Shown here: positions 19,226-28,538 of the stretch, piece by piece | Layout of the letters: the number at the start of each line of letters is the position of its first letter | How positions within the stretch are numbered: the stretch's first letter is position 1 | Assembly (NCBI GenBank): GCA_963764955.1 | Contig: CAVXVE010000057.1 | Location: forward strand, 1-64,000 | Length of the DNA stretch: 64,000 bases | Origin: Roseiarcus sp963764955 | GTDB lineage: Bacteria > Pseudomonadota > Alphaproteobacteria > Rhizobiales > Beijerinckiaceae | Direction: 5' to 3' | The notes under the pieces: model-generated | Databases searched by the model: none | What the model saw: the letters and a program-made list of their open reading frames with translations, nothing else | Told to the model about the DNA's origin: nothing | Made by a program: the position numbers and the translations under genes

Positions 19226-20239
19226 ATGCGATCGCAAATGGCCTGGCTTGCCGGGGCGGCGCTCAGCGTCGCGGCCGCGCTCACCGCCAACGCCGGCACG
19301 CTCGACCAGGTCAAGGCGCGCGGACAGCTGATCTGCGGCTCAAATCCCGGTCTCGCCGGCTTCGCCCTGCCGAACGATCAGGGGGTCTACAAGGGCCTCG
19401 ACGTCGACGAATGCCGCGCGCTCGCCGCGGCGATCTTCAACGATCCGAACAAGGTCAAATTCCTGCCCATCAACGCCAAGGACCGGCCGACGATCCTGGC
19501 CTCGGGCGAGATCGACGTTCTGATCCGCAACACCACCTGGACCTTGTCGCGCGAGACCGGCGGCATGTTCTTCACCGGAATCAACTTCTACGACGGGCAG
19601 GGCTTCATGGTGAAGAAGAAGCTCGGCGTCAATTCGGCGCTGAAGCTCGACGGCGCCTCGGTCTGCGTCCAGCAGGGGACCACGACCGAGCTCAACCTCG
19701 CCGACTATTTCCGCGCCCATAACATGAAGCTGGAAGCGGTCGTGTTCGCGACTGACGACGAGGCGACCAAGGCCTACGACACGGGACGCTGCGACGCCTA
19801 CACCACCGACGCCTCGGGCCTCTATTCGGAACGGCTCAAGATGTCGAACCCGGACGACAATATCGTGCTGCCCGAGATCATCTCCAAGGAGCCACTCGGC
19901 CCCTCGGTGCGCAAGGACGACGTCCAGTGGTTCGAGATCGTGCAATGGACGCATTACGCGCTGCTCACCGCCGAGGAGCTGGGCGTCACCCAGGCCAATG
20001 TCGACGAGAAGCTCAAATCCGACAATCCGTCGATCCGCCGCCTGCTCGGCGTCGAAGGCGATTTCGGCAAGGGCCTCGGCCTCACCAACGACTGGGCCTA
20101 CCGCATCATCAAGGCGGTCGGCAATTACGGGGAGATCTTCGACCGCAATGTCGGCAAGGATTCGCCGATCAAGATCAGCCGGGGCCTGAACGCGCTGTGG
20201 AACAAGGGCGGCCTGCAATACGCCCCGCCGATCAGGTGA
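19226..20239 (+). CDS. aapJ: General amino-acid ABC transporter binding protein (AapJ-like)
   Basis: A 337-residue periplasmic solute-binding protein (SBP_bac_3). A signal peptide covers about residues 1-23, with probable cleavage after LTANA. The GVYKGLDVDECRALAAAIF and TTWTLSRE segments match the AapJ/BztA group, which binds many L-amino acids. The ATG at 19226 follows a GAGGAG site; the longer upstream frame is not needed. Unlike the usual aapJQMP operon, no permease or ATPase genes follow: the next gene is a cyclase. It is therefore an orphan binding protein. Confidence 0.92.
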   Translation: MRSQMAWLAGAALSVAAALTANAGTLDQVKARGQLICGSNPGLAGFALPNDQGVYKGLDVDECRALAAAIFNDPNKVKFLPINAKDRPTILASGEIDVLIRNTTWTLSRETGGMFFTGINFYDGQGFMVKKKLGVNSALKLDGASVCVQQGTTTELNLADYFRAHNMKLEAVVFATDDEATKAYDTGRCDAYTTDASGLYSERLKMSNPDDNIVLPEIISKEPLGPSVRKDDVQWFEIVQWTHYALLTAEELGVTQANVDEKLKSDNPSIRRLLGVEGDFGKGLGLTNDWAYRIIKAVGNYGEIFDRNVGKDSPIKISRGLNALWNKGGLQYAPPIR

Positions 20240-20310
20240 TGGCGCAATTCCGGCCCAGTGGCGGTGATAAGGAAGCGAGGGCGTCGCCTCGGCGCCCGTT
20301 GATTTGAGAG

Positions 20311-22077
20311 ATGACAGCCTCCCGCAAGCTCGCCGCAATTCTCGCCGCCGATGTCGTCGGCTATTCGCGCATGATGGGCGAGGACGAGGCTGGAACTGCT
20401 GAGGGGGTGCGCGAGCGGCGCGAGGCCGCTCTGCCGATCATCGGCGCCCACGATGGGCGCCTCTTCAAGACGATGGGCGACGGGATGCTGATCGAGTTCC
20501 CATCCGTGGTCGCCGCAATCGAATGCGCGGTGGCCGTGCAGAAGCGGATGGCGGAGCTTAATGCAGGCCTTCCTGAAAGCAGGCGCATTGTCTATCGGAT
20601 CGGTGTCGATCTTGGCGACGTCCTTATCGAAGAAGATGACCTCGTCGGCGACGGGGTGAACGTCGCGAGCAGGCTGGAAAGCGTCGCGGAGCCCGGCGGC
20701 GTCTGCATCTCGGCTTCGGCCTTCGACCACGTGCGTGGGCGGGTCGAGGCAGAATTCATCGACCTCGGGGAGAAGACCCTTAAGAACATCGCCCGGCCGG
20801 TGCATGTCTATGCAGTCCGTGTCGACCCCGACCCGTCACAGCGCGGGCCTCGTTCTGTTCCGTCCGAAGCTGGTCCGCCGCGCCTCTCCATCGTCGTGCT
20901 TCCGTTCGCTAACATGGGCGGCGACGCGGAGCAGGACTATTTCGTCGACGGCGTGACCGAAAGCCTGACCACCGATCTGTCGCGGATCCGCGGTTCATTC
21001 GTGATCGCGCGGAACACGGCGTTCACCTACGCAGGCAAGGCCAACGACATCACCAGGATCGGACGCGAGCTCAACGTCCGCTACGCGCTCGAGGGAAGCG
21101 TCCAGCGGAGCGGCAATCGCATGCGCGTGAACGCACAGCTCATTGACGCGCAAAGCGGCGCCCATCTTTGGGCCGAGCGGTTCGAAAGGCCGATGACCGA
21201 TCTCTTCGAGATGCAGGACGAGATCGTCGCGCGCATCGCCAACACGCTCAACGCGCAGTTCGTCGCGGTCGAGGCGCGACGGGCCGAGCGTGCGCCTACG
21301 CCCGACTCCATGGATCTCTATTTTCAAGGCGAGGCCTGGGTCAACCGAGGAGTCACGTTCGAAAGCCTGAACAAGGCGCGCAGTTTCTTTGAGCGCGCGC
21401 TGGCCCTCGATCCCGCCAATGTCGAAGCGCTGGCGGGCATGTCGCAGGTTGAGGCCAATTTCGCGATCAGCCTGTCCACGAGCGATAAAGCAGCCCGGTT
21501 CGCAGCAGCGGAGGCAGCGGCGGCAGAGGCTTTGTCGCTGGCTCCCGATCATGCCCTCGCTCATCTATCCCTCGGGATGGTCTTGGGCTTCACCAACCGC
21601 GCCGCCCAGGGCATAGCTGAATATGAAAGGGCTTTGGCTTTGGATCGTAACCTGGCCGGAGCTCACTCGCTGATCGGACAGAACAAACTGTTCATCGGCC
21701 GGGCGGAAGAGACCGAGGCGCACGTTCTGGAAGCGCTCCGCCTCAGCCCGCGCGACCCATGGGCCTATATCTGGCTCCTGACGGCCGGCTTCGCGGCGTG
21801 TCTGCTCGGCCGCAATGAGGAAGCGGCCTCATGGTTTCGTCAGTCCATTGAAGCCAATCGAAATTTCGCCCTGTGTCATTTTATTTACGCAGTAGCGTTG
21901 GCGAACACGGGTCGATTGAATGAAGCGCGGTCCGAGCTTGCGGCGGGGCTGGCTCTCGACCCCGGGTTCACCATCGCGAATTTCCAATCCGCGGTCTGGA
22001 GCGACAACCCCCTCTATCTTGCCCAGCACGCCAGGGTCATCGACGAAATGCGTCGCATCGGAATCCCCGAAGGGTAG
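20311..22077 (+). CDS. Class III adenylate/guanylate cyclase with TolB-like and TPR regions
   Basis: A 588-residue soluble protein. Residues 1-170 form a class III cyclase catalytic domain: the first metal aspartate in LAADVVGYS, lysine plus the second metal aspartate in KTMGDGMLIEF, and the aspartate, asparagine and arginine of VGDGVNVASRLES, all as expected for an ATP-using enzyme. Residues about 192-310 form the TolB/FlgO-like region (VLPFANMGGDAEQDYFVDG). The C-terminal half holds tetratricopeptide repeats. This layout is common in Rhizobiales, where the input signals are largely unknown. It is the first of three cyclase genes within 6 kb. Confidence 0.93.
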   Translation: MTASRKLAAILAADVVGYSRMMGEDEAGTAEGVRERREAALPIIGAHDGRLFKTMGDGMLIEFPSVVAAIECAVAVQKRMAELNAGLPESRRIVYRIGVDLGDVLIEEDDLVGDGVNVASRLESVAEPGGVCISASAFDHVRGRVEAEFIDLGEKTLKNIARPVHVYAVRVDPDPSQRGPRSVPSEAGPPRLSIVVLPFANMGGDAEQDYFVDGVTESLTTDLSRIRGSFVIARNTAFTYAGKANDITRIGRELNVRYALEGSVQRSGNRMRVNAQLIDAQSGAHLWAERFERPMTDLFEMQDEIVARIANTLNAQFVAVEARRAERAPTPDSMDLYFQGEAWVNRGVTFESLNKARSFFERALALDPANVEALAGMSQVEANFAISLSTSDKAARFAAAEAAAAEALSLAPDHALAHLSLGMVLGFTNRAAQGIAEYERALALDRNLAGAHSLIGQNKLFIGRAEETEAHVLEALRLSPRDPWAYIWLLTAGFAACLLGRNEEAASWFRQSIEANRNFALCHFIYAVALANTGRLNEARSELAAGLALDPGFTIANFQSAVWSDNPLYLAQHARVIDEMRRIGIPEG

Positions 22078-22098
22078 CTACGGGGCGGCCGACCGCTT

Positions 22099-22428
22099 CT
22101 AAGCCGCCGCCAGCGCCTTGCGCAGTCCTTCGGGATCGCCCTTGATCGCGCGCAGAAGCGTTCGCGCCGGGCCGCTCGGCCGTTTGGCGCCACGCTCCCA
22201 CTCCTGCACCGTCCGCACGCTGAATTGGTAAGCAGCGGCGAACTCGGCCTGCGTCATGCCGATCGCTTCGCGGATGGCGCGTACGTCAATGTCGGGCGCC
22301 ATGTCGGGCGCGGCGTCGGCGTGCGCGGCGATCTGGCGCGCGATATCCGCGTCCGTCATCGCGTCCACGCGTCGCCAGTCCGTCTTCGCCAGAGCTTCAC
22401 GGGCGGCCTTGCTAAACTTTTTCGCCAT
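22099..22428 (-). CDS. HTH-domain antitoxin of a BrnT-type pair
   Basis: A 109-residue protein with a C-terminal XRE-type helix-turn-helix (about residues 52-95), including MTQAEFAAAYQFSVRTVQEWE. The N-terminal half contains WRRVDAMTDADIARQI, a segment common in antitoxins paired with BrnT. The gene overlaps the BrnT-like toxin upstream by 17 bases, so the toxin is first and the antitoxin second. It likely binds its own promoter. The usual BrnA antitoxin is a ribbon-helix-helix protein; here a HTH protein takes that place. Confidence 0.87.
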   Translation of the reverse strand: MAKKFSKAAREALAKTDWRRVDAMTDADIARQIAAHADAAPDMAPDIDVRAIREAIGMTQAEFAAAYQFSVRTVQEWERGAKRPSGPARTLLRAIKGDPEGLRKALAAA

Positions 22429-22681
22429 ACAACTTCACCTCTCGCGAATTGGCCTTTCGTAGGGAAATTATGCGCCGCTTGTCGTCGCGGTCCGTGTAAA
22501 CGCAAACGAACAGTCGATTATTAATGAACCCGAATGCAATTTGCCGGGTTTCTCCATAATCGAAGCGACTGTCGGCGACAGACAGATGCGGCCCACCGAA
22601 CAGGACCTCAGCCAACGCCAGCGAAACTCCGTGCTTCTCTCGATTGAGAGCGTCCTTGACGGCGTCGAACGTACATTCCAC
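22412..22681 (-). CDS. brnT: BrnT-family toxin
   Basis: An 89-residue protein of the BrnT ribonuclease toxin family (RelE-like fold). Family marks in order are FDAVKDALNREKHGVS near the N-terminus, the DYGETRQIAFG block and the C-terminal RRIISLRKANSREVKLY. It begins with GTG. The third block has ISLRKA where Brucella BrnT has ISARKA, a conservative change. It forms a two-gene operon with the HTH antitoxin. A perfect hairpin lies between its start and the preceding gene. Confidence 0.87.
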   Translation of the reverse strand: MECTFDAVKDALNREKHGVSLALAEVLFGGPHLSVADSRFDYGETRQIAFGFINNRLFVCVYTDRDDKRRIISLRKANSREVKLYGEKV

Positions 22682-22689
22682 AACCAGGA

Positions 22690-22714
22690 TTAACTACGCC
22701 TTTGGCGTAGTTAA
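22690..22714. promoter_or_regulatory. Perfect 11-bp inverted repeat before brnT
   Basis: TTAACTACGCC (22690-22700) and GGCGTAGTTAA (22704-22714) are exact inverted repeats with a three-base loop. The repeat ends 8 bases before the brnT start and begins 5 bases after the upstream cyclase stop. It has no T-run on either side, so it is more likely an operator for the toxin-antitoxin operon than a simple terminator, though both roles are possible. Confidence 0.5.
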
Positions 22715-22719
22715 GGCAA

Positions 22720-24009
22720 TCATCCCCCGTCGCCCAAGTCGAGCGCGAAAACCTCTTTCGCGTCTCTCACGCCGCGCAATGTGTGGCGGCCAAGCGACGT
22801 GAGCCGGGCGTCGGAGGCCCCCATTCCGACGACGAACTCGGCCGAAACCAGCGCCGTGCGACCGAGGGGCTCGCACAAGGCCTCCATGCGCGCGACCTCG
22901 TTGATCGCCGGACCGATCACCGTGAAATCGAGCCGGTCGATCGCGCCGACGTTGCCGTACAGCACATCGCCGACATGGAGTGCGAGATCGACGCCGACGA
23001 CGGGCGCGCCTCGTGCGGCGCGCGCCGCATTGAGCGCCTCGATATTGCCCATCGCCTCGATCGCGGCGTCGAGCGCGCGGCGGCAGGTCTCGGGCCGATC
23101 GGCGTCCTCGAACGGGAAAATCGCCAGCATGGCGTCGCCGATGAACTTGAGCACTTGCCCGCCGCGCTCGCGCAGCGACGCCGTCAGGATCTCGAACACG
23201 TCATTGAGCAGTTCGACGACGACAGGGCCCGGCGCCATGTCGCTCACGCCCGTGAAGCCGCGGATGTCGGCGTACCAGATCACCGCGCGCAGATTGTCGA
23301 CCGAACCGCGCATGATCGAGCCGGCGTGGACCCGTCGTCCCGCGTCCTCGCCGAGATAAGTCGCAAGCAGCCCGGAGGCGATGACATGGCCGGCGTGCGC
23401 CTTCATCGCCAGCGACAAGGCGGGCAAGGTCGCTTGCACGAGCGTCGTGTCGTCGTCGTTGAAGCCGTCTTTTCGATCGGTCGCGAACGAATAGGCGATG
23501 CCTGTTCCCTGCGAGCGGTCGCCGATGTCGCCGTAAACGAAAAGTTGCGCGAAATAATCCGTCGCGCCCCGCGTGTGGAGCTCCTGGAGAATCGGAAAGT
23601 CGCGCTCACTCGAGGAGCTCGCGATGCGGCGGCGCAACGAGGGGGTGCTCTCGCCAGCGCGGGCGCGCTGCATGAGCGCGTAGAAAGGGCTCGTGTACAG
23701 GAGCCTGTCGTTCTCGGCCGTATGGGCGTAATTCTCGGGCTCGATGGCGTTGAGATCGCGCCGCCACGTGTAGCCATAGCCGTTCCACTGCGGATGCAGC
23801 GTCTCCATTGCGGCTTGCGCCCGCCACAGGGGAATGGCGTCGATCACCAGCCTTTGGCAATAGCCGTCGAACAGGTGGTAGGCGTCGGCGCCGCGCAATC
23901 CCTCGCGCACCGCCCAGATGTGGGTGTCGACGATGCGGCGTCCGAGCGCGTCGTCGAATGTCCTGTGTCGAAGTTGCGAGAGTGCGTCGTCGGAATCGTC
24001 GGGAAGCAT
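22720..24009 (-). CDS. Class III nucleotidyl cyclase with N-terminal sensor region
   Basis: A 429-residue soluble cyclase. The first 200 residues form a domain without recognisable motifs that contains HPQWNGYGYTWRRD and is typical of rhizobial cyclases. The catalytic domain (about 240-410) has the first metal aspartate in WYADIRGFTG, KFIGDAMLAIF with lysine and second aspartate, and TVIGPAINEVARM with the asparagine-arginine pair. A proline stands where the ATP-selecting aspartate is usual, so the nucleotide preference is uncertain. It starts 9 bases after the LysM gene and is probably in its operon. Confidence 0.9.
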   Translation of the reverse strand: MLPDDSDDALSQLRHRTFDDALGRRIVDTHIWAVREGLRGADAYHLFDGYCQRLVIDAIPLWRAQAAMETLHPQWNGYGYTWRRDLNAIEPENYAHTAENDRLLYTSPFYALMQRARAGESTPSLRRRIASSSSERDFPILQELHTRGATDYFAQLFVYGDIGDRSQGTGIAYSFATDRKDGFNDDDTTLVQATLPALSLAMKAHAGHVIASGLLATYLGEDAGRRVHAGSIMRGSVDNLRAVIWYADIRGFTGVSDMAPGPVVVELLNDVFEILTASLRERGGQVLKFIGDAMLAIFPFEDADRPETCRRALDAAIEAMGNIEALNAARAARGAPVVGVDLALHVGDVLYGNVGAIDRLDFTVIGPAINEVARMEALCEPLGRTALVSAEFVVGMGASDARLTSLGRHTLRGVRDAKEVFALDLGDGG

Positions 24010-24018
24010 CGCGCCGTT

Positions 24019-25232
24019 TTAAGGCTTCGGCTCAGACTTCGGCACAACGACCACCTGTCCCGGAAAGATGAGGTTGGGGTTGTGGATTTCCCATTTGTTC
24101 GCCTCGTAGATCTCCGGGTAGCGCGTCGGGTCGCCGTAGTAATTGCGGCTGAGCTCCCACAAGGTATGGCCCGTCGCGACCCGCTTGGTCTGGACCAATT
24201 CGATCACCGGGTCGGCCGGCGAGGGCGAGGACGCTTGCTCCGGCGCTCGAGGAGCCGGCGATTGTCGCCGCAGGCGAAGCGGACGGCGCCGCCTCCGGAT
24301 AGTCGAAGGGCGTATTGGCGCTTGCGACCACGGCCGCCCGGCCTGGACTGATCTCGTCGGCGCGCATCAGGTAGGCGCCGGGGATCATGCCGTTCTTGAT
24401 GGTCAGCGACCAGCGGCCGTCGGCTTTCGTCCTGGCGTCGGCGACGTCGGCGTCGTTGAGATAGAGGCGAACCGTGGCGTTCGGCTCGGCCAAACCTCTG
24501 GCGATGAGGCCGCCGGCCGCGTCAGCCTCGACGGTTTGGATGGCCACCCGGGAGCCTGCGGGTGACGGGGGCTTCGCCAGGTTCCGCGTCGCCAGCGCCG
24601 GGGCTGGCGCATTCGCTGGCGAAGGCGCGGCGGCTTTGGCTTCCTGCGTGGGGGAGGAGGCGCCGGCCTTGGCGTCCGGCGCGGGGATTCGAGACGGCGA
24701 CCTTGGCCTGCGGCGCCGCAACCGAAACGGCGACTGTCTTCGACGTCTCCGGCCCCGCCTTCGCGTCGTTTGCCGCCAGCGAGAGGCTGTGATCGCCGGG
24801 CGCGAGCGGGGCCGAGGGGATGATGACGAACTGGCCTGCGGCGTCGGCGGTCGCCTCGGCGACGGTCTTGCCGGCGTCGCGCAGCTCGACCTTCGCATTC
24901 GGCGCCGCGCGGCCCGCGATGACCGCATCGCCCGAAGGATCGACGTTCACCACGTCAAAGGCCGGCCCGAGGGGCAAGGCGGCGGCCTGGCTCGGCGCCT
25001 TGTCGGGAGCCGGAGGACTTGTCGCCGCCGGCGCCGCGGCCTGGACGGCCGGCGGAGCCTTGGGAGCACTCGCAGGCTTTGGCTCGGCGGGCGCGCTCGC
25101 CACGACGGGAGGCGCGGCGGCCGGACTGGACCGCAGCAGTCCCGGATGGGTCCAAACCACGGCCCCCGCTCCGGCGGCCACGACCGCTGAAGCGGTCGCC
25201 CCGACCCAAATCACCGTACGCTGCGACAGCAT
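24019..25232 (-). pseudogene. LysM peptidoglycan-binding exported protein, two frameshifts
   Basis: About 400 codons. The ATG at 25232 opens an N-terminal membrane anchor or signal segment (VIWVGATASAVVAAGAGAVVW), an Ala/Pro-rich linker and Ig-like modules (VNVDPSGDAVIAGRAAPNAK; VRLYLNDADVADARTKADG). The C-terminal LysM domain (TGHTLWELSRNYYGDPTRYP, ending NPNLIFPGQVVVVP) binds peptidoglycan. The frame shifts near 24690, at a CCCC run, and near 24240. This architecture matches the BON/LysM-type envelope proteins common in alphaproteobacteria. If truncated at the first break, the LysM domain would be lost. Confidence 0.82.
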
Positions 25233-25333
25233 GCTCACTCGCCTTCGGCAGACTATACCGCTCAGCGGCGATTGCGACAAATCCCTGACACCAGGGCGTT
25301 CATTGATTGTCGCTGAATCCTTTGAAATCCCGG

Positions 25334-26431
25334 TCACGCGAGCGCGGCGGGCGTCTTCTCCGGCGCGATCTTGCGATCTTCGGTCTGGGCGCGGCCGGCG
25401 CGCGGCGGCGCCTCGGTCAGCGCATAAAGCTCGAGATCGGCGCCCTTGCCGCGCAGCCTCAGGTCCCCAAGCGACCGTTTGGCAATTCCAGGCGGCAGTG
25501 CGAGACGATCGACCAGATCCGCCGAGGCGAGCACGCGGTCGCCGGTCTGGCGGCAAAGCTCCTGGATGCGCGCCGTGGTGTTGACCGTGTCGCCGAGGAA
25601 AACGATCTCCTTCCTTTCCGTGCCCATCTCGCCGGTCACCACCGGACCGCAATGGAGCCCGGCTCTCGCAGCGACGGCCACGCCGAATTCGCGGCGGTAA
25701 TCGGGCGCGTGTCTAGCCAGCTGGTCGATGGCGGCGAAACAGGCCCCGACGCACCGGCCGTCAGTGGTCCCCTCGTCGAGCTTCCAGGTCGCGATCAGCT
25801 CATCGCCGACATACCGATGGATTTCGCCACGCGCCGCGACGATCGGTCGGGTGAGGTCGAGGACGAAGCGGTTGACAAGGCGGTGGAAGGCGAGCGGGCC
25901 GAGCCGTTCCGCCAGCCCGGTCGAACCCTCCATGTCGATGAACAGGAACACCCGCGATTCCAGCCGCGGCGCGTAATAGCGGCCGGTGATGAAGTTGATG
26001 AGCACGTTCTGGCCGAGCAGGCTGTTCACGTCCTGGATGAAGGCGAACACGAACGCCGCAGCGAGCGAGAACAGCACGTCCGGGCTCTCAATTCCCCTTT
26101 CTCCGGGCGACGGGAACACCCACTCGCCGAGCTTGAGGCCGAACAGGATCACGATGAGATAGACGCCGGTCCTGACGGCCACATGGACGGTAAACGGCGC
26201 GCGGCGAAGCGGAGCTCCGAGCGGTCCCCTCAGAACGAAGGCATCGAAGGACGTGAGAACGCTGGCGATGACCGCGCCCGTCAGCGCGCCGCGGGTCAAG
26301 CCATAGTCGGCGAGCACGTGCCCGCCCCTCTGCAAGACATGCATCTCGGCATAGGTTGCGCCCAACGCCGCTGCGAGCGCGGTCGCCCAGAGAATGTGCC
26401 GGTACGGGCCCGGCAATCGCGGGAAGGTCAT
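25334..26431 (-). CDS. Membrane-anchored class III adenylate cyclase
   Basis: A 365-residue protein with about four transmembrane helices in the first 150 residues (for example YLIVILFGLKLGEWVF) and a cytoplasmic class III catalytic domain. The first metal aspartate is in FLFIDMEGSTGL, the second in HRYVGDELIATW, and VFLGDTVNTTARI carries the aspartate, asparagine and arginine of an ATP-type active site. The segment HRYVGD has arginine where many have lysine. It is the third cyclase of the cluster and is oriented like the LysM-cyclase pair about 100 bases downstream. Confidence 0.9.
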   Translation of the reverse strand: MTFPRLPGPYRHILWATALAAALGATYAEMHVLQRGGHVLADYGLTRGALTGAVIASVLTSFDAFVLRGPLGAPLRRAPFTVHVAVRTGVYLIVILFGLKLGEWVFPSPGERGIESPDVLFSLAAAFVFAFIQDVNSLLGQNVLINFITGRYYAPRLESRVFLFIDMEGSTGLAERLGPLAFHRLVNRFVLDLTRPIVAARGEIHRYVGDELIATWKLDEGTTDGRCVGACFAAIDQLARHAPDYRREFGVAVAARAGLHCGPVVTGEMGTERKEIVFLGDTVNTTARIQELCRQTGDRVLASADLVDRLALPPGIAKRSLGDLRLRGKGADLELYALTEAPPRAGRAQTEDRKIAPEKTPAALA

Positions 26432-26507
26432 CGTCGTGGGGTCGCCTCGCTGCGTGGCGGCCCCAGTCTAACAGACATCCGCCAACGCCCTCGCTCTTCT
26501 CGAACCC

Positions 26508-28010
26508 TCAGGCCCGAAACAGGTCGCGCTCGATCCCCGCCGCCGCAAAGACATAGTCGCGGCTTGCGTCCAGTTCGGCCCTGAGCTTTGGGATGTCGTA
26601 GCCGATGATCGCGCCGCGCCATTTCTTGATCTGGCCAGCGCAGAGCACCGTCGATACGTTGGAGCGCTCCATCAGCGTCACGACCGCGCCGGCCGCGTGA
26701 TTGAGCGGAGCGACGTTGAGCGCGGTCGCGTCGAGGAGGACGATGTCGGCGTCCTTGCCCGGGGTCAGCGAGCCGGTCCTGGTCTCGATCTTGAGGCCCT
26801 TCGCACCGCCCATCGTCGCAAGCTCGAGCGCATCCTTGACCGACATGAGCTTCGGATAGTCCTTGCCCTGCAACGCAAGCTCGTTGGCCAACATGCGCTG
26901 CAAAGTCATGACGCCGCGCATCTGGGTGAACATGTCGGCGGTCATCGTGCACTCGACGTCGGTCGACAGCGACAGGCTCATCTTCAGGTCGAGCGCTTTC
27001 TGGATCGGCGGCGTCCCGTGGCGCATCTGCATTTCGATCGGCACGGCGAGCGTGACATGCGCGCCCGCGTCGGCCGCCGCCTTCCATGCCATATCGCTCA
27101 TGCCGGTCATATGGATGAAAAAGCAGTCCGGTCCGAATTTCCCGGCTTTCGCCAGTTCGTCGAAGGTCGGCTGCATGCCGAAGGTGCCGACGACGTGCAG
27201 AGCGATCGGCAGGCTGAGCTCGCGGCCGACTTTCCACGCCTCCTCATAGCCCGGCAAATAGATCTCGCCGCCCATGAACATGCTGATGAGCTGGTCGGAT
27301 GACGAAAAATATTGCTCGCGGATGCGCCTGGCGTCGCCGGGATATTTCGCCTTCTCGCCCCAGCCCTCGAAATAGCCGAACACGGCGCGCCGGCCCGCTG
27401 CGCGCAGCCCCTCGATCGCCGCGTCGGAATGTTCGGGCGAGTGATGGATCTGGCTGATGTCCATGACCGCGGTCACGCCGGCGTCGATCTGCGCAATGCC
27501 GGCGAACAGCTCGTTGATGTAGACGTCCTGCGGGCGATAGCCCAGCGACAGTTTCTGCAGGATCGACTCATAATAATTGTGCGCGCTTTCGGGGCGCCCG
27601 TCGTTGATGAGGATGCCGTCGGCGAGGAAGCTGCGCAGCGCCGTCTCGAACTGATGGCTGTGCGCGTCGATGAAGCCGGGCGTTACGATATGCCCGGACG
27701 CGTCGATGACGGCGGCGTCGGGCGCGTCGATCCTGGCTGCGACCTCGGCGATTTTCGATCCGTCGATGAGCACGTCGCCGACGGCGTGATTGCCGACGCG
27801 CTCGTCCATCGAGAGAACCGTTCCGCCCTTGATCAGCGTGCGGCGACCCTGAACGCCGACGCCCTCGGGCATGACGGAGGCCGCGGCGCCGTGCGCAGCT
27901 TCGAGATTGACGGGGGCGGCCATGCGCGGATTCGGTTCGATTGCGAATCCAGAGAGGCGCAGGGCGTTCGGCCCTGACTGCGACGCGGCGACCTCACAAA
28001 TCTGGCACAA
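26508..28010 (-). CDS. Amidohydrolase family metal-dependent deaminase
   Basis: A 500-residue member of the ATZ/TRZ branch of the amidohydrolase superfamily, which deaminates or dechlorinates N-heterocycles. Metal ligands fit the pattern: HSHQFE near residue 117, the later histidines in IALHVVG and FFIHMTGMS, and an aspartate in LSTDVECT. The TTG start at 28010 is preceded by AGGAGG with 8 bases spacing, which supports the unusual N-terminus with a CxxC (MCQIC). The substrate is unknown; relatives act on guanine, S-adenosylhomocysteine analogues or triazines. Confidence 0.86.
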   Translation of the reverse strand: MCQICEVAASQSGPNALRLSGFAIEPNPRMAAPVNLEAAHGAAASVMPEGVGVQGRRTLIKGGTVLSMDERVGNHAVGDVLIDGSKIAEVAARIDAPDAAVIDASGHIVTPGFIDAHSHQFETALRSFLADGILINDGRPESAHNYYESILQKLSLGYRPQDVYINELFAGIAQIDAGVTAVMDISQIHHSPEHSDAAIEGLRAAGRRAVFGYFEGWGEKAKYPGDARRIREQYFSSSDQLISMFMGGEIYLPGYEEAWKVGRELSLPIALHVVGTFGMQPTFDELAKAGKFGPDCFFIHMTGMSDMAWKAAADAGAHVTLAVPIEMQMRHGTPPIQKALDLKMSLSLSTDVECTMTADMFTQMRGVMTLQRMLANELALQGKDYPKLMSVKDALELATMGGAKGLKIETRTGSLTPGKDADIVLLDATALNVAPLNHAAGAVVTLMERSNVSTVLCAGQIKKWRGAIIGYDIPKLRAELDASRDYVFAAAGIERDLFRA

Positions 28011-28106
28011 AGGGCGCCCCTCCTGATTCCGCGTTCGCCTCGCCGCTCAAGCCGGCGGCGTTGGCGAAATCGTACGGAGTCAGGCTCGGGACGTCAATTT
28101 CCGGGG

Positions 28107-28538
28107 CTATTCGCTGACGGTCTTTTGCAAGCTCAGTCTTTGAAGCTCGACAAGCTTCGCCCTCTCGCCGGCGTCGACCAGCAGGGCCGTCGCCCCGCCG
28201 CCGCAGGTGAAGTTGAGCGAGCGGCCCTCATCGCTGTCGAGGCCCGCCGTCTGCCCGGGATTGAGCACGAGGCGAACGCGCGTCGCCGTGCTTGAAGGGG
28301 CCGCGTCCGCATCGGTCTTTTCGTAGACCATCAGCATGACGACGCATCGTGCAGCCTGTTCGACGAAATAGCCGCTCATCGACTTCGAGCCGAAATCGTA
28401 GCTGATGCTCTGAATCGGCGCGTATTTGCCCTCACTGTCGAGCAGCGCCTGCGCCTGGCTTGAAACGGCCGACGCCGACAGGCTGATCCCGACCGTGCCG
28501 ACAAATGCGGATGCTTGAGCAATTTTCCTGATGAACAT
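28107..28538 (-). CDS. Small exported protein of unknown function
   Basis: A 143-residue protein with a clear signal peptide (hydrophobic core around AFVGTVGISLSASAV, probable cleavage after SSQAQA near residue 30). The mature part has two cysteines (CVVMLMVYEK and NFTCGGG) that could form a disulfide and is predicted from its pattern to be beta-rich. No family was recognised. The ATG has an AGGAGTG ribosome-binding site. A consensus CRP-type site lies about 120 bases upstream and may control it. Confidence 0.75.
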   Translation of the reverse strand: MFIRKIAQASAFVGTVGISLSASAVSSQAQALLDSEGKYAPIQSISYDFGSKSMSGYFVEQAARCVVMLMVYEKTDADAAPSSTATRVRLVLNPGQTAGLDSDEGRSLNFTCGGGATALLVDAGERAKLVELQRLSLQKTVSE

